A DNA stretch of 64,000 nucleotides, from NCBI GenBank assembly GCA_002709305.1, contig PAQM01000006.1, positions 310,001 to 374,000 of the forward strand, written 5' to 3'. Shown in pieces: positions 18,961-29,000 of the stretch. A model generated the notes under the pieces. It was given only the letters and a program-made list of their open reading frames with translations, was not told the DNA's origin and did not search any database. The DNA comes from Crocinitomicaceae bacterium (GTDB lineage Bacteria; Bacteroidota; Bacteroidia; Flavobacteriales_D; Crocinitomicaceae). How positions within the stretch are numbered: the stretch's first letter is position 1; each line of letters begins with the position of its first letter. The position numbers and the translations under genes were made by a program.

Positions 18961-20229
18961 ATGGCAATAGACATATTTGAAAAAATAAAAAAAAACAGAG
19001 GGCCTTTAGGTCAATACTCTAAAGGTGTTCACGGATATTTTACATTTCCAAAACTAGAAGGAGAAATTGGAAACAAAATGATATTTCGTGGAAAAGAATG
19101 TTTAGTATGGTCAGTTAATAATTATTTAGGATTAGCAAATCATCCTGAAGTCAGAAAAGTTGATGCAGAAGCATCTACTGAATGGGGATTAGCATACCCT
19201 ATGGGTTCTAGAATGATGACAGGACAAACTGGAATTCATGAAGCGTTAGAAAATGAGATATCAGACTTTATGGATAAAGAGGATACAATACTTCTAAACT
19301 TTGGTTATCAAGGTATGGTTTCAGCTATTGATTCTCTTGTTGATCGAAATGATGTAATAGTTTATGACAGTGAATCACATGCATGTATATTAGATGGAAT
19401 GAGACTTCATGCTGGTAAACGTTTTGTTTTCCAACATAATGATATGGAAAGTTTTGATAAACAAATGTCTCGTGCTACTAAAATTATTGAAAAAACTAAT
19501 GGAGGAATTTTAGTAATTACAGAAGGTGTTTTTGGAATGGCTGGAGATCAAGGAAAATTAAAAGAAATAATTGAATTCAGAAAAAAAGAAAAATACAACT
19601 TTAGATTGTTTGTTGATGATGCTCATGGATTTGGTACTGTAGGTGATAGAGGTCAAGGTGCCGGAGAAGCACAAGGTGTTCATAAAGAAATTGACATTTT
19701 ATTTGGAACATTTGCTAAATCAATGGCTTCTATTGGTGCTTTTATCTGTGCAGAAGAACATATTGTTGAATTTCTTCGATACAACATGAGATCTCAAGTA
19801 TTTGCTAAATCAATCCCTATGCCTTTAGTTGTAGGAGCTAGAAAAAGACTAGAATTATTAAAAAATGAACCAAAACATAAAGAAAATCTTTGGAAGATTG
19901 CTACTGCCCTTCAAAATGGATTAGTAAAATCAGGATTTGACATAGGAGTTACTAATTCTTGTGTTACACCTGTCTTCCTAAAAGGGAACTTAGCTGAAGC
20001 AACAAATCTAACTTTTGATTTACGAGAAAACTATAATATTTTCTGCTCAATTGTAATATATCCAGTTGTACCAAAAGATGTAATTATGTTAAGATTAATA
20101 CCTACAGCTGTTCATACTCTTGAGGATGTAAGTTATACAATAGATACCTTTGTTAAAGTGAAAAATAAACTGGATGATGGTGAATATAAATCAGAGGAAA
20201 TGGCTTCAGTTGAAGTAGATAGTAAATAA
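18961..20229 (+). CDS. alpha-oxoamine synthase (serine palmitoyltransferase- or cysteate acyltransferase-like)
   Basis: The 422-residue protein is a PLP enzyme of the alpha-oxoamine synthase family. Key residues are His140 in DSESHACI, Asp220 and His222 in FVDDAHGFGT, and the PLP lysine Lys253 in GTFAKSMASIGAF. The family condenses an amino acid with an acyl-CoA or acyl-ACP. This sequence type, beginning IFEKIKKNRGPLGQY, is widespread in Bacteroidota and clearly differs from the BioF encoded 2 kb away. From family knowledge the candidates are serine palmitoyltransferase (sphingolipids) and cysteate acyltransferase (sulfonolipids/capnines, linked to gliding); 2-amino-3-ketobutyrate CoA ligase is less likely. 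The amino acid substrate cannot be read from the sequence. No other sphingolipid gene is adjacent. Confidence 0.85.
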   Translation: MAIDIFEKIKKNRGPLGQYSKGVHGYFTFPKLEGEIGNKMIFRGKECLVWSVNNYLGLANHPEVRKVDAEASTEWGLAYPMGSRMMTGQTGIHEALENEISDFMDKEDTILLNFGYQGMVSAIDSLVDRNDVIVYDSESHACILDGMRLHAGKRFVFQHNDMESFDKQMSRATKIIEKTNGGILVITEGVFGMAGDQGKLKEIIEFRKKEKYNFRLFVDDAHGFGTVGDRGQGAGEAQGVHKEIDILFGTFAKSMASIGAFICAEEHIVEFLRYNMRSQVFAKSIPMPLVVGARKRLELLKNEPKHKENLWKIATALQNGLVKSGFDIGVTNSCVTPVFLKGNLAEATNLTFDLRENYNIFCSIVIYPVVPKDVIMLRLIPTAVHTLEDVSYTIDTFVKVKNKLDDGEYKSEEMASVEVDSK

Positions 20230-20231
20230 AT

Positions 20232-21968
20232 TTATTCTATAATCATTTTCTTTTCAATTGATCCATCACTATAGATATAAAACAATACTGTATTTTTCAT
20301 TTCTTTAACTTCTTTACCTAAGACATCTGTAATCTTGATTAATTTATTTTTACTATTAGGATTCTTCTCTGTCATTAAATTATTAGTACTTATATCAAAA
20401 CATTTCGCTTCAACTTCAATATTATAATAAAAATAATAATACCCTGGTAATGATGCGCTTGATCCTGTTATATTGATCATATTGCCTATATTATAAGGAT
20501 AATTAGCTCCAGAACTATTTCTATATAAACCAGAATTATTTGCTGAAATACCTAACTGCAGATCAGATGCATTAGGAACATCAAAATTTAAATTAATTTT
20601 TTGTTTACCCGATGATACCGAAAGAGTTGTATCATCAATAACAACACCATTATTATCACGAATCTCAAATGTAATAATGTTATTGCTTTCAGCATAAACC
20701 TCGGCAGATTTGATAACACATTCTTCTGAACTATTAAAGATTAAATATTGATTATTATAAAAATAAGAACCATCACCAGTAGTATTATCTAATAAACCAC
20801 CTTTAAAAATAGAAACATTTGCAGCAGGATTAAAATTACTGGCAGTTGGATTTTGACAACCTAAAACTGCAGCAATGCAACTTCCATCATCAAAACAAGC
20901 TAAACTATCATAATTAACTGAATATGGATCAGTACAACCTGATACATAACAACAACTTCCATCGTCACTTATAGCATTTGGATCATAATTAACAGCATTT
21001 GTATCAGTACATCCACAACTTTGACTTAATTTATAATTATATAGAGTTGTAGGATAATTAGATGTAATAGTATTTTGACCTAATAAAAAGTATACATCGC
21101 ACCCAATAACAAAACTACCAGGAGCCCATATCGCATCACCTGGATGAGAAGATAATTGAGTCCAAGTATCTATATCTGGTGAATATTCCCAAAATTCTCC
21201 TGTGTCTAGAGGACCATGATCATCTCCATCTCCACTAAGAATATATCCTTTTCCATTAAACGAAAATTGTGTTCCAGCTACTCTTGCTTCAGAAGGGAAA
21301 TTTTGGAGCTCTAACCATGAGTCAGTATTAGGGTCATAACGATAAAAATCGTTATATATATATGAACTAGAACTTGGGTTACTACCTGGTCCAAAATTAC
21401 TACCATGACCAAATCCAACATACGCATAATCACCAATACCAAAATAATATGGATGGTGTCGGTTATAACCAATAAAATCTGACTTTTGAGACCATTCATC
21501 AGTAATAACATCGTATTCCCACCAATCTCCTAAATTACCATTACTATTACTTCCACAGCCAACATAAATCTTATTATTAACTGGAATCATAGCAGGATGA
21601 TTCCTTCCATATCCGGGGAAACTTTGGAGTTGAAACCAAGTATCAGTATCCATATTATATTCCCACCAATCATTTGGAAAATCGCCATTATCAGTAGAAC
21701 CAAATCCCATATATGCTTTATTTCCAATTGTTACTCCATATGAATAACCACGACCGATAAATGGGATATCTTGAAGTTGCATCCAAACATCATTTAACTT
21801 ATCATATTTATAAGCATCATTTAGATAACTTCCAGAAAAAACAAAACCAAAATCATCATTAGAAAAAGTAATTGGATGATGTCTTCCAGGACCAATAAAG
21901 CTGGATGATTGATTCCAAGTTTGAGAAAAAACTATACATGGGAATAAAATAAATAAAAGTATTTTCAT
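20232..21968 (-). CDS. secreted kelch-repeat protein with Cys-rich GCTD repeats and probable T9SS tail
   Basis: This 578-residue protein has a signal peptide (MKILLFILFPCIVFSQ), then about six kelch-type repeats to residue ~320, each with a Y-x-G-x-G or similar glycine pair and a W-Q/E-L-x-x-F-P phrase, predicting a beta-propeller. Two clear repeats of the form GCTDxxAxNYDxxAxxDDGSC and a third degraded one (GCQNPTASNFNPA) follow at about 320-375. A beta-sandwich region comes next (380-520), and the end (about 525-578) resembles a type A T9SS sorting domain (IKITDVLGKEVKEM ... SDGSIEKKMIIE). I infer export by the type IX system to the cell surface. Function is unknown; kelch propellers usually bind proteins or sugars. 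Confidence 0.88.
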   Translation of the reverse strand: MKILLFILFPCIVFSQTWNQSSSFIGPGRHHPITFSNDDFGFVFSGSYLNDAYKYDKLNDVWMQLQDIPFIGRGYSYGVTIGNKAYMGFGSTDNGDFPNDWWEYNMDTDTWFQLQSFPGYGRNHPAMIPVNNKIYVGCGSNSNGNLGDWWEYDVITDEWSQKSDFIGYNRHHPYYFGIGDYAYVGFGHGSNFGPGSNPSSSSYIYNDFYRYDPNTDSWLELQNFPSEARVAGTQFSFNGKGYILSGDGDDHGPLDTGEFWEYSPDIDTWTQLSSHPGDAIWAPGSFVIGCDVYFLLGQNTITSNYPTTLYNYKLSQSCGCTDTNAVNYDPNAISDDGSCCYVSGCTDPYSVNYDSLACFDDGSCIAAVLGCQNPTASNFNPAANVSIFKGGLLDNTTGDGSYFYNNQYLIFNSSEECVIKSAEVYAESNNIITFEIRDNNGVVIDDTTLSVSSGKQKINLNFDVPNASDLQLGISANNSGLYRNSSGANYPYNIGNMINITGSSASLPGYYYFYYNIEVEAKCFDISTNNLMTEKNPNSKNKLIKITDVLGKEVKEMKNTVLFYIYSDGSIEKKMIIE

Positions 21969-22004
21969 AATAAGATTAGATAACAGTTCTATAAAATTAA
22001 GTAT

Positions 22005-23093
22005 TTAATTATGAATTAAAAACTTATTTAAAATCTCGACCAATAAATTAACTTCAGACTCTTTGTTAAAAGAATGAAAGCATAACCTTATCCTTTCTTT
22101 CCCAATAGGAACAGTTGGAGAATATATAGGTTTAATTGCTATTTGGTGTACATTCAATTTTTGAGTAAGTAATTTCACCTCTTCTATTTTTCCAATTTGT
22201 ATAATTTGGATTGGAGAATTAATGTCAGAAATCAATCTTTCATCATTATATATAGATCTAAAATAACATATTATTGCATGCAACTTTTTTTGCCTTTCTG
22301 TAATTAATAAACTTTTAATTCTACTAAGATTTATATTATATGTATTTGATGGCAATGCTGTTGTATAGATAAAAGATCTTGAGAAATTAATCAGGTAATT
22401 AATTAGATTCTGTTTACCTAAAAAAACTGCTCCGTGTGAACCATAAGCTTTGCCAAAAGTAATTAAACGTGCAAAAACCTCTTTCTCTAATCCTAAATCT
22501 GAAACAAGGCCCATACCTTTCTCTCCATAAACTCCTGCAGAGTGAGCCTCATCAACAATTAAATAAGCTCCATACTTATCACAAATATTCAATATTAACT
22601 GTATATTTGGTATATCTCCATCCATGGAATAAAGTCCTTCTATAGCAACGTAAATAGTTCCTCTAGATATTTTTAATTTAGACTCTAGACTAATTACATC
22701 ATTATGTTTAAATGAAATAGAATTTGCAAAACTCATTCTAATACCATCACGAACACTTGCATGAATTAATTCATCATAAATAATAGTGTCTCCCCTTTCA
22801 GGAATACATGAAAAAAAACCAATATTTGCATCATAACCTGAATTATACATCAATGCAGATTCAGTTTTAAAAAAAGATGCTATTTCTTTTTCTGCATTTT
22901 GTGCCTCAACACAATTCCCAGAAATTAATCTTGATCCAGTTGCTCCTTTTTCTACAAATGAATTAGTAGAGGAATTTGATAAACCTAAATAATCATTAGA
23001 ATAAAAATCCGTATAATCTTTAAAAATAGAAAGGGAACGATATGTTCCCTCATTAATTCTATTATTCAATTTATTAAGAAGAGCATCTTTCAT
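22005..23093 (-). CDS. bioF: 8-amino-7-oxononanoate synthase
   Basis: BioF condenses pimeloyl thioester with alanine, the first dedicated step of the biotin rings. The 362-residue PLP protein shows YSNDYLGLS, TGSRLISGN, the active-site ELIHASVRDG, VDEAHSAGVYG and the PLP lysine Lys215 in ITFGKAYGSHG. It is slightly shorter than Escherichia coli BioF (384 aa). It starts within the bioB stop codon (one-base overlap), so bioB-bioF is a translationally coupled operon. BioA, BioD and the pimeloyl-forming genes are not in the window. Biotin pathway context separates it from the other oxoamine synthase at 18961. Confidence 0.9.
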   Translation of the reverse strand: MKDALLNKLNNRINEGTYRSLSIFKDYTDFYSNDYLGLSNSSTNSFVEKGATGSRLISGNCVEAQNAEKEIASFFKTESALMYNSGYDANIGFFSCIPERGDTIIYDELIHASVRDGIRMSFANSISFKHNDVISLESKLKISRGTIYVAIEGLYSMDGDIPNIQLILNICDKYGAYLIVDEAHSAGVYGEKGMGLVSDLGLEKEVFARLITFGKAYGSHGAVFLGKQNLINYLINFSRSFIYTTALPSNTYNINLSRIKSLLITERQKKLHAIICYFRSIYNDERLISDINSPIQIIQIGKIEEVKLLTQKLNVHQIAIKPIYSPTVPIGKERIRLCFHSFNKESEVNLLVEILNKFLIHN

Positions 23094-24196
23094 TAAAGGG
23101 CATCAATAATTTTTATCTTTCTTGGTTGAAAACCTTTAACATTTGCTCTTGCAGTTTTTAATTCCGCTAATCTTTCTAATTCCTTAATCTTTCTTTTTTC
23201 TATGATAGGATCAGGTTTTGTTTCAGGTTTTTTTGAATCTGCAAATGCTTCTTTTGGAATTAAACCTAATGTTTTAAACATTTCCATATCTTCATTATAC
23301 TCTGGATTTGGAGTTGTTAATAGCTTATCACCAGCAAATATTGAACTTGCACCTGCCATAAAACACAAAGCTTGACCTTCCATTGTCATTTTTGTTCTTC
23401 CAGCAGATAAACGAACAACTGATTTAGGAAATGCTATTCTTGTAGTTGCAACCATACGTATCATTTCCCACTGTTCAATAGGTTTTTGATCTTGCATTGG
23501 TGTACCCTCTACAGCAACTAACGCATTAATTGGAATGGATTCAGGAGGAGTATCCATTGCCATATAACTCATTAATAACCCTATTCTATCTTCAACGGCT
23601 TCTCCCATACCTATAATACCACCTGAACAAACTGAAATTCCGGCTTTACGTGCATTAGAAATTGTATTTAGACGATCTTCATATTCTCTTGTTGAAATTA
23701 CATCATCATAATAATCTTTAGATGTATCTAAGTTATGATTATATGCAAATAAACCTGCATCTTTCAAACGCTTGGCTTGATTTTCATTCATCATACCCAA
23801 AGTACAACAAACCTCCATATCTAAATTATTAACAGCTTGAACCATCTCAATTACTCGATCAAAATCTCTATTGTCTCTTACTTCTCTCCAAGCAGCTCCC
23901 ATACAAAGTCTTGAAGACCCATTTTCTTTTGCATTTTTCGCTTGATTTACAACAGAATCTAGAGTCATTAACTTATGAGCCTTAACATCAGTATGATACC
24001 TTGCAGCTTGTGGACAATAACCACAATCTTCAGCACATCCACCAGTTTTAATACTTAATAAAGATGACATCTGAACCTCTCTAGGATTATGATACTTACG
24101 ATGAACTGTAGCTGCTTCAAAAATTAATTCTAATAAAGGTTTATTATAAAGATTTAATAAATCTTGTTTTGAAGTGTATTCTTGATTTGATATCAT
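23093..24196 (-). CDS. bioB: biotin synthase
   Basis: BioB is the radical-SAM enzyme that inserts sulfur into dethiobiotin. The SAM-cluster cysteines are Cys54, Cys58 and Cys61 in GGCAEDCGYCPQ. Further signatures are CMGAAWREVRDNRDFD, VCCTLGMM, YNHNLDTSKDYY, CSGGIIGMGE and the arginine of VRLSAGR, which ligates the auxiliary [2Fe-2S] cluster. The enzyme is 367 aa, with a charged C-terminal extension of roughly 40 residues beyond the barrel (rich in Lys and Glu), as in many Bacteroidota BioB proteins. It leads the bioB-bioF operon, and a -7 box lies at 24214. Confidence 0.96.
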   Translation of the reverse strand: MISNQEYTSKQDLLNLYNKPLLELIFEAATVHRKYHNPREVQMSSLLSIKTGGCAEDCGYCPQAARYHTDVKAHKLMTLDSVVNQAKNAKENGSSRLCMGAAWREVRDNRDFDRVIEMVQAVNNLDMEVCCTLGMMNENQAKRLKDAGLFAYNHNLDTSKDYYDDVISTREYEDRLNTISNARKAGISVCSGGIIGMGEAVEDRIGLLMSYMAMDTPPESIPINALVAVEGTPMQDQKPIEQWEMIRMVATTRIAFPKSVVRLSAGRTKMTMEGQALCFMAGASSIFAGDKLLTTPNPEYNEDMEMFKTLGLIPKEAFADSKKPETKPDPIIEKRKIKELERLAELKTARANVKGFQPRKIKIIDAL

Positions 24197-24213
24197 TATT
24201 TTAATTTGTTAGA

Positions 24214-24221
24214 CAAATATA
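24214..24221 (-). promoter_or_regulatory. candidate -7 box for bioB-bioF
   Basis: On the minus strand the sequence is TATATTTG, an exact TAnnTTTG match, 17 bp upstream of the bioB ATG. No convincing -33 element is present. No obvious BirA/BioR-type palindrome was found next to it. Confidence 0.35.
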
Positions 24222-24263
24222 AATATATCTTCTATCTAATTTAACTATAGTAGAAAGAAAAAT

Positions 24264-24740
24264 CTACTTATTTAATAAACAAACAGCATAAGCTTTAATC
24301 GCTTTTGATTTTCCAAAAGAATCAACATTTTCGTGAGTCGTCGCCTTCAAAGAAACAAGGTTTTCATCAATATTTAAAATCTCAGAAATAATCGATTTCA
24401 TAAGAGGTATCTTGGAGCTTAATTTAGGTTTTTCTAGAACTATTGTACAATCTATATTAACTATAAAAAATCCTTCTTTTTGAATAAGATTCTTTACTTC
24501 TTCTAATAAAATTTTACTATCTATTCCTTTGTATATAGGATCTTTATCTGAAAAATGATAACCAATATCTCTCAAATTAGCTGCTCCTAATATAGCATCA
24601 CAAATAGCATGTAACAATACATCTGCATCAGAATGGCCAACTGCACCTATATTAGATTCAATTTTAACCCCACCAATAATTAATGGTAATGATTTTTCTA
24701 AACGATGAACGTCAATACCGTATCCTATTCTAAGATTCAC
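24264..24740 (-). CDS. ispF: 2-C-methyl-D-erythritol 2,4-cyclodiphosphate synthase
   Basis: IspF forms the cyclic diphosphate intermediate of the MEP isoprenoid pathway. The 158-residue length is standard. Zinc ligands are Asp10 and His12 in GIDVHR, and His44 in DVLLHAICDAI. GHSDAD, ANLRDIGYHFSD and the C-terminal SLKATTHENVDSFGK are conserved. Its first 11 bases overlap the end of porV on the same strand, so it is translated from the porU-porV message. PorV-IspF adjacency has been noted in other Bacteroidota and is probably only a shared transcript. Confidence 0.96.
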   Translation of the reverse strand: MNLRIGYGIDVHRLEKSLPLIIGGVKIESNIGAVGHSDADVLLHAICDAILGAANLRDIGYHFSDKDPIYKGIDSKILLEEVKNLIQKEGFFIVNIDCTIVLEKPKLSSKIPLMKSIISEILNIDENLVSLKATTHENVDSFGKSKAIKAYAVCLLNK

Positions 24741-26031
24741 CCTTTACTGAAGATTGAGAATTCTTTCCATCTGTATTACGACCCAAAATCATTCTTAAAG
24801 AAAAACGAATTGTATTTGCTAATGGATTAGCTCTTTTTAATGCTGCTAAATATGAAATATCAACGCCAAATCTATTATACTTAAATCCAGCCCCTAAATT
24901 AAAATATTGTCTATCTCCTTTGTTTTTATTTTCATAGAAAAATCCGGCACGGATTGCAAGAATATTATTATACCAATATTCTAAGCCCAAGGCTAAATTA
25001 ATTTCTGTTAATTCTTCTTTAAATTTACTACCATTTACAACTTCATAGGATCCATCTGCATTTTGAATCGGATCTCCAGCATCATCTCTTGCAACTACTC
25101 CAGGTGCATCATAAAAGGACTGTAGCATACCTGAAATAACACCAACATTATTAGATTTTCCTGAAAGTAAAACTGTTTCACCATTAATTTCTTCATACAA
25201 TGCAGGAGTAGGAACTAATAATTTTTGAATATCAAAAGATACAGTCAACACATTATATTTATCAAATTTCGCTTTATATGCATTTCCAATTTTTAAATTC
25301 ATAGGTAAAAAATCTCCGGGACTTGCAGACCCCACATCAGTATATTTTATTTTATTTCCAATATTATTAATTGTAGTTGCAAACGTATACTCTCCTTTTA
25401 AATTTCCTATTCGTGAATCATCATCTAAAAAAGTAAATGAGAGGTCTGCAGCTCCGGCTATACCTGGTTTAGTTGTAACACCAGCAACAGGTAGACCTCC
25501 AGTTAGATTAGAATACGCAAATTTACCATTTAACCCTACACTAGTTCGTGGTGAAGTTCTAAACGCATAACCAGCAACAAATTCAAATTCAGACGGCTTA
25601 TCATCACGGATAACCTCTCCCTGAATATCAGTAAAAGTAATTTCTCCTAGACTAAAAAACCTTAAGCTACCACCGACAGAATGACGGCCATTAAAATTAT
25701 AGTATCCTGAAACATATGAAAGATGAATATCATTTGTTAATTGTCTTAACCAAGGTGTATAAGAAACGCTTATTTCAGATTTTTCACTTGCAAAATTTAA
25801 CATTGAAGTATTCCAATATAATGAAAAGGAGGATGCACTCAAAGCAGAACCAGCATCTCCCATAGCACCAGCTCTTGAATCCGGAGTAATTGCAAGAAAT
25901 GGAAGTGCTGATGTGATAGTATTCAATTGCAAGTCTTGATTTGATGCTCCATTACCTGAAGTTGGCTGACTAAAAGAAATAATTGTAATTAAAGAAAATA
26001 TTACTAATATAAAATGTTTCATCACTTTCAT
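24730..26031 (-). CDS. porV: type IX secretion outer-membrane protein PorV
   Basis: PorV (LptO) is the outer-membrane beta-barrel that collects cargo from the T9SS translocon and delivers it to PorU. The 433-residue protein has a signal peptide (MKHFILVIFSLITIISFSQ), then ITSALPFLAITPDSRAGAMGDAGSALSAS, a hallmark of the family, and repeated amphipathic strands up to the terminal FSLRMILG strand. A flexible Ser/Gly tail follows. The start may be the first (26031) or the second Met (three codons later). It lies 43 bp after porU on the same strand and overlaps ispF. Confidence 0.95.
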   Translation of the reverse strand: MKVMKHFILVIFSLITIISFSQPTSGNGASNQDLQLNTITSALPFLAITPDSRAGAMGDAGSALSASSFSLYWNTSMLNFASEKSEISVSYTPWLRQLTNDIHLSYVSGYYNFNGRHSVGGSLRFFSLGEITFTDIQGEVIRDDKPSEFEFVAGYAFRTSPRTSVGLNGKFAYSNLTGGLPVAGVTTKPGIAGAADLSFTFLDDDSRIGNLKGEYTFATTINNIGNKIKYTDVGSASPGDFLPMNLKIGNAYKAKFDKYNVLTVSFDIQKLLVPTPALYEEINGETVLLSGKSNNVGVISGMLQSFYDAPGVVARDDAGDPIQNADGSYEVVNGSKFKEELTEINLALGLEYWYNNILAIRAGFFYENKNKGDRQYFNLGAGFKYNRFGVDISYLAALKRANPLANTIRFSLRMILGRNTDGKNSQSSVKGES

Positions 26032-26074
26032 AATTTACTGTAAATATAATTAAATAGAATACTTTATTGTGTTG

Positions 26075-29000
26075 TCATTTTAAAATAACTAATTTTTCTA
26101 ATTTCTCATCCTTTTCACCGTTGGGTGTTTCAACTGTTAAACGATAAACATATATACCTTTAGCAAGTTGATCACCAAAATCATCCTTACCATCCCAAGG
26201 TATTCCCTCTGAACGAAAACCTTCTGTATTTACATATTTATTAATTGTCTTAACTAATTTTCCGGAAATAGTAAAGATCTGAATTTGTGCTTCTAACTGA
26301 CTACATACTTGATTATGTTCAAAATAAAACTCAGTAGATGTTGTGAAAGGGTTAGGATAATTAAGTACATGTGCTAAACTCATTTCTTGTTTATCTTGAA
26401 CAAGAAAATTAATATCTACCTCAGAAGAATTATTATTAACATCCCAAACTTTAACACTTAAGTTATGTTCTCCTACCTCAAGTTTACTAAAATTATATCT
26501 AATTTCTCCAGATTGATAATCATCTAAAGCAGCTGAATAATAATCATTTAATATTATCGGATTTGCTGATTCTCCATCTAAAATGGCAACTAAATCATGG
26601 CCAACACCGTTTCCTACAGCATTAATTCCATTTTCATCAAAAAGATTAACAATCAGAATAGGTGTTTCATCCGTAATACCACCATTAACAAAACTCTCAT
26701 CATTTAAAAATACATCAATTTGAGGTCCTTGGTTATCATTAATCCCATTCTCATCAATTCCCCCAACATAAACACTTTTCTCAAAGCCAATAGCATCTAT
26801 AAGTCCATTATCTGCATAATAACTTATCTTACCATAATCAATTGAATAATTTATATCCTTTGGAACAATAAATGTAAATTCAAAAAAACCATTTATTACA
26901 CTTGCTTTACCACGATATAATTTATTTGATTGAAGCTCAAAATTAACTAATGGAGCTCCAGGATCATTCTGTAATGTTGTTTGTATTTTTGGTTTATCAA
27001 ATACAGTAGGTGAAACTACCCCATTAAATTCATTCAAAAGTAAACCATTAAAATCTTCAATATGACCTTTAACTATAACTTTACTCAATGCTTTTAGTGT
27101 ATCAACAAAAATATCTGGTGCAAAACCATTAATACTGTCTGTAACTATATTCATTTCAGGAAGAGCTATTCGTAAAGCTGGATCTCCGATTAGAGTAAAA
27201 CTTCTTTTATTATTTGAAAATCCTGCCTCATTTTTTGTTCGCATAATTATCTCACCAAATGTTTTTGGTTTAAAATTATTATCGCGCTTAAATACATTTG
27301 AATAAAATGCTCTTCCTGTTGCTTCATTAACTTCATAATAAACAGACCTTGTAGTTGTCATCAAAGCAATTGCTGCACCATATGGATTAATAGAAGCCCA
27401 CTCTCCAGCAGAAATACGATCAGGGTCATCAAACTTTGTAAACTCACATGTAGCAGAAACTAATAAAGGCATTTGATCAATATTTCGCCAACTTTGAATT
27501 TGAGGAACAGTTATCACTCGTTCTTCTGCAACACCAACTTCACCACCATGACCTACATAATTTACGATTAGTGCTCCACGATTAATTCTATCATTAATTG
27601 CTTTATTTACTTCAGGATACCTCTCACCTCCTGCTGTTGATATTTGTTGAAATGCATCCAAATAAATTTTATCACAATTCATTTCTGGATAATTATTAGT
27701 AACAGAATCATATTGAGCCTCACAATCTTCGCCTATAAACTGAAATTCTTCATCATCAGCAATTTGGACATATCTTGTTCTCCAATCCCCAAAAGTTACA
27801 GATCCATTATTAGAATTACAATTTGTATTAGTTGTAGAATACAAATTTGATCCATTTTTCATATAATGCTCAATTTTATCAACTTGTTGTTTTGCCATAT
27901 TATTATCTGAAATTAATAATCGACCAATCCCTATATCCAATAAATCTGAAGCTAAAAATGATTCTGTATCATCTAACATTCCATAATAATCATCTGACAC
28001 CAAAGCTGAAATATGATTTTCTGAATTTTCAACCTGATAAGTCAAAATAAAATTATTATTATTAGCAACTCGATTTTTAGGATCATAAGTACCATCTCCA
28101 AAAAGAAGCAAATACTTTGGCTTATCTTCGGGGTATAAGGCAGATCTATCATAAAACATTTTCACAAAACTCCTAATTGCTGTAGCATCTAACATACCTG
28201 AACTAAATTCATTATATACCTGTTCTGCCGTAACCACATGAACAGTCAATCCATTTTCTGTATGAAGTGATGCCAAACGATTCGCTTGATTTATAAAATT
28301 TTCATGAGTTATAATTAAATAGTCTGCTGGACCTAAAGAATGAAGATTTTGAAAACTTACCGACCCAATTATTGTTGGAACAAAAAAATTAACTCCATCG
28401 GAAGCAACAAAAGACCTTAGAGAATCCGAATCTAATTCAAAGATAAAATCACTTCCCAAAAATGAACCTGAAATTAAATTGGGAATATGACGATTAGTCA
28501 CTTCCCAAACAAAGCCAGAATTAGGTAGGCCCGACAAAGAATATTGAGAAACATTACCTATGCCAACAGAGTTTAAATCTCTAAATCTAAACTGATTATC
28601 CATAAAAACTAAATCTCTCCTTGTATTTAACAAAATACGATCTAAATATGTTAAAACATCTGGTGTATTTCGAGTTATCGAAATATCTAAAGTTATAAAG
28701 TCAGATGGATTATTATAATTCATTGTATTAACACTGCGACCAAAATCACTACCAACAGGAAGAGTTGAGGATAACAATGTATTACCCCCAATACTATAAG
28801 TTTGAGATGTTCCAATGCTAGTATTACAGTTCGATGCAATAGACACCTCAAATTCAACAGAAGTAGATGAAGTAATATTAGGAATATAAAAATTAAAACT
28901 TTGATAGAGATCAGTATCAAACAACTCACCATACCAACGTTGCCCTCCATTAACTAATGATATATTATCCTTTTCATAAACTGAAAAGTAATCATAGGTA

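Noticed and set aside
18961-24196. A novel lipid-plus-biotin gene cluster
   Set aside because: The oxoamine synthase and the bioB-bioF pair are on opposite strands with the kelch gene between, and the family resemblance of the two enzymes explains the apparent theme.
27644-28050. Plus-strand frames inside porU
   Set aside because: They are antisense to the catalytic region of porU and show no family features.
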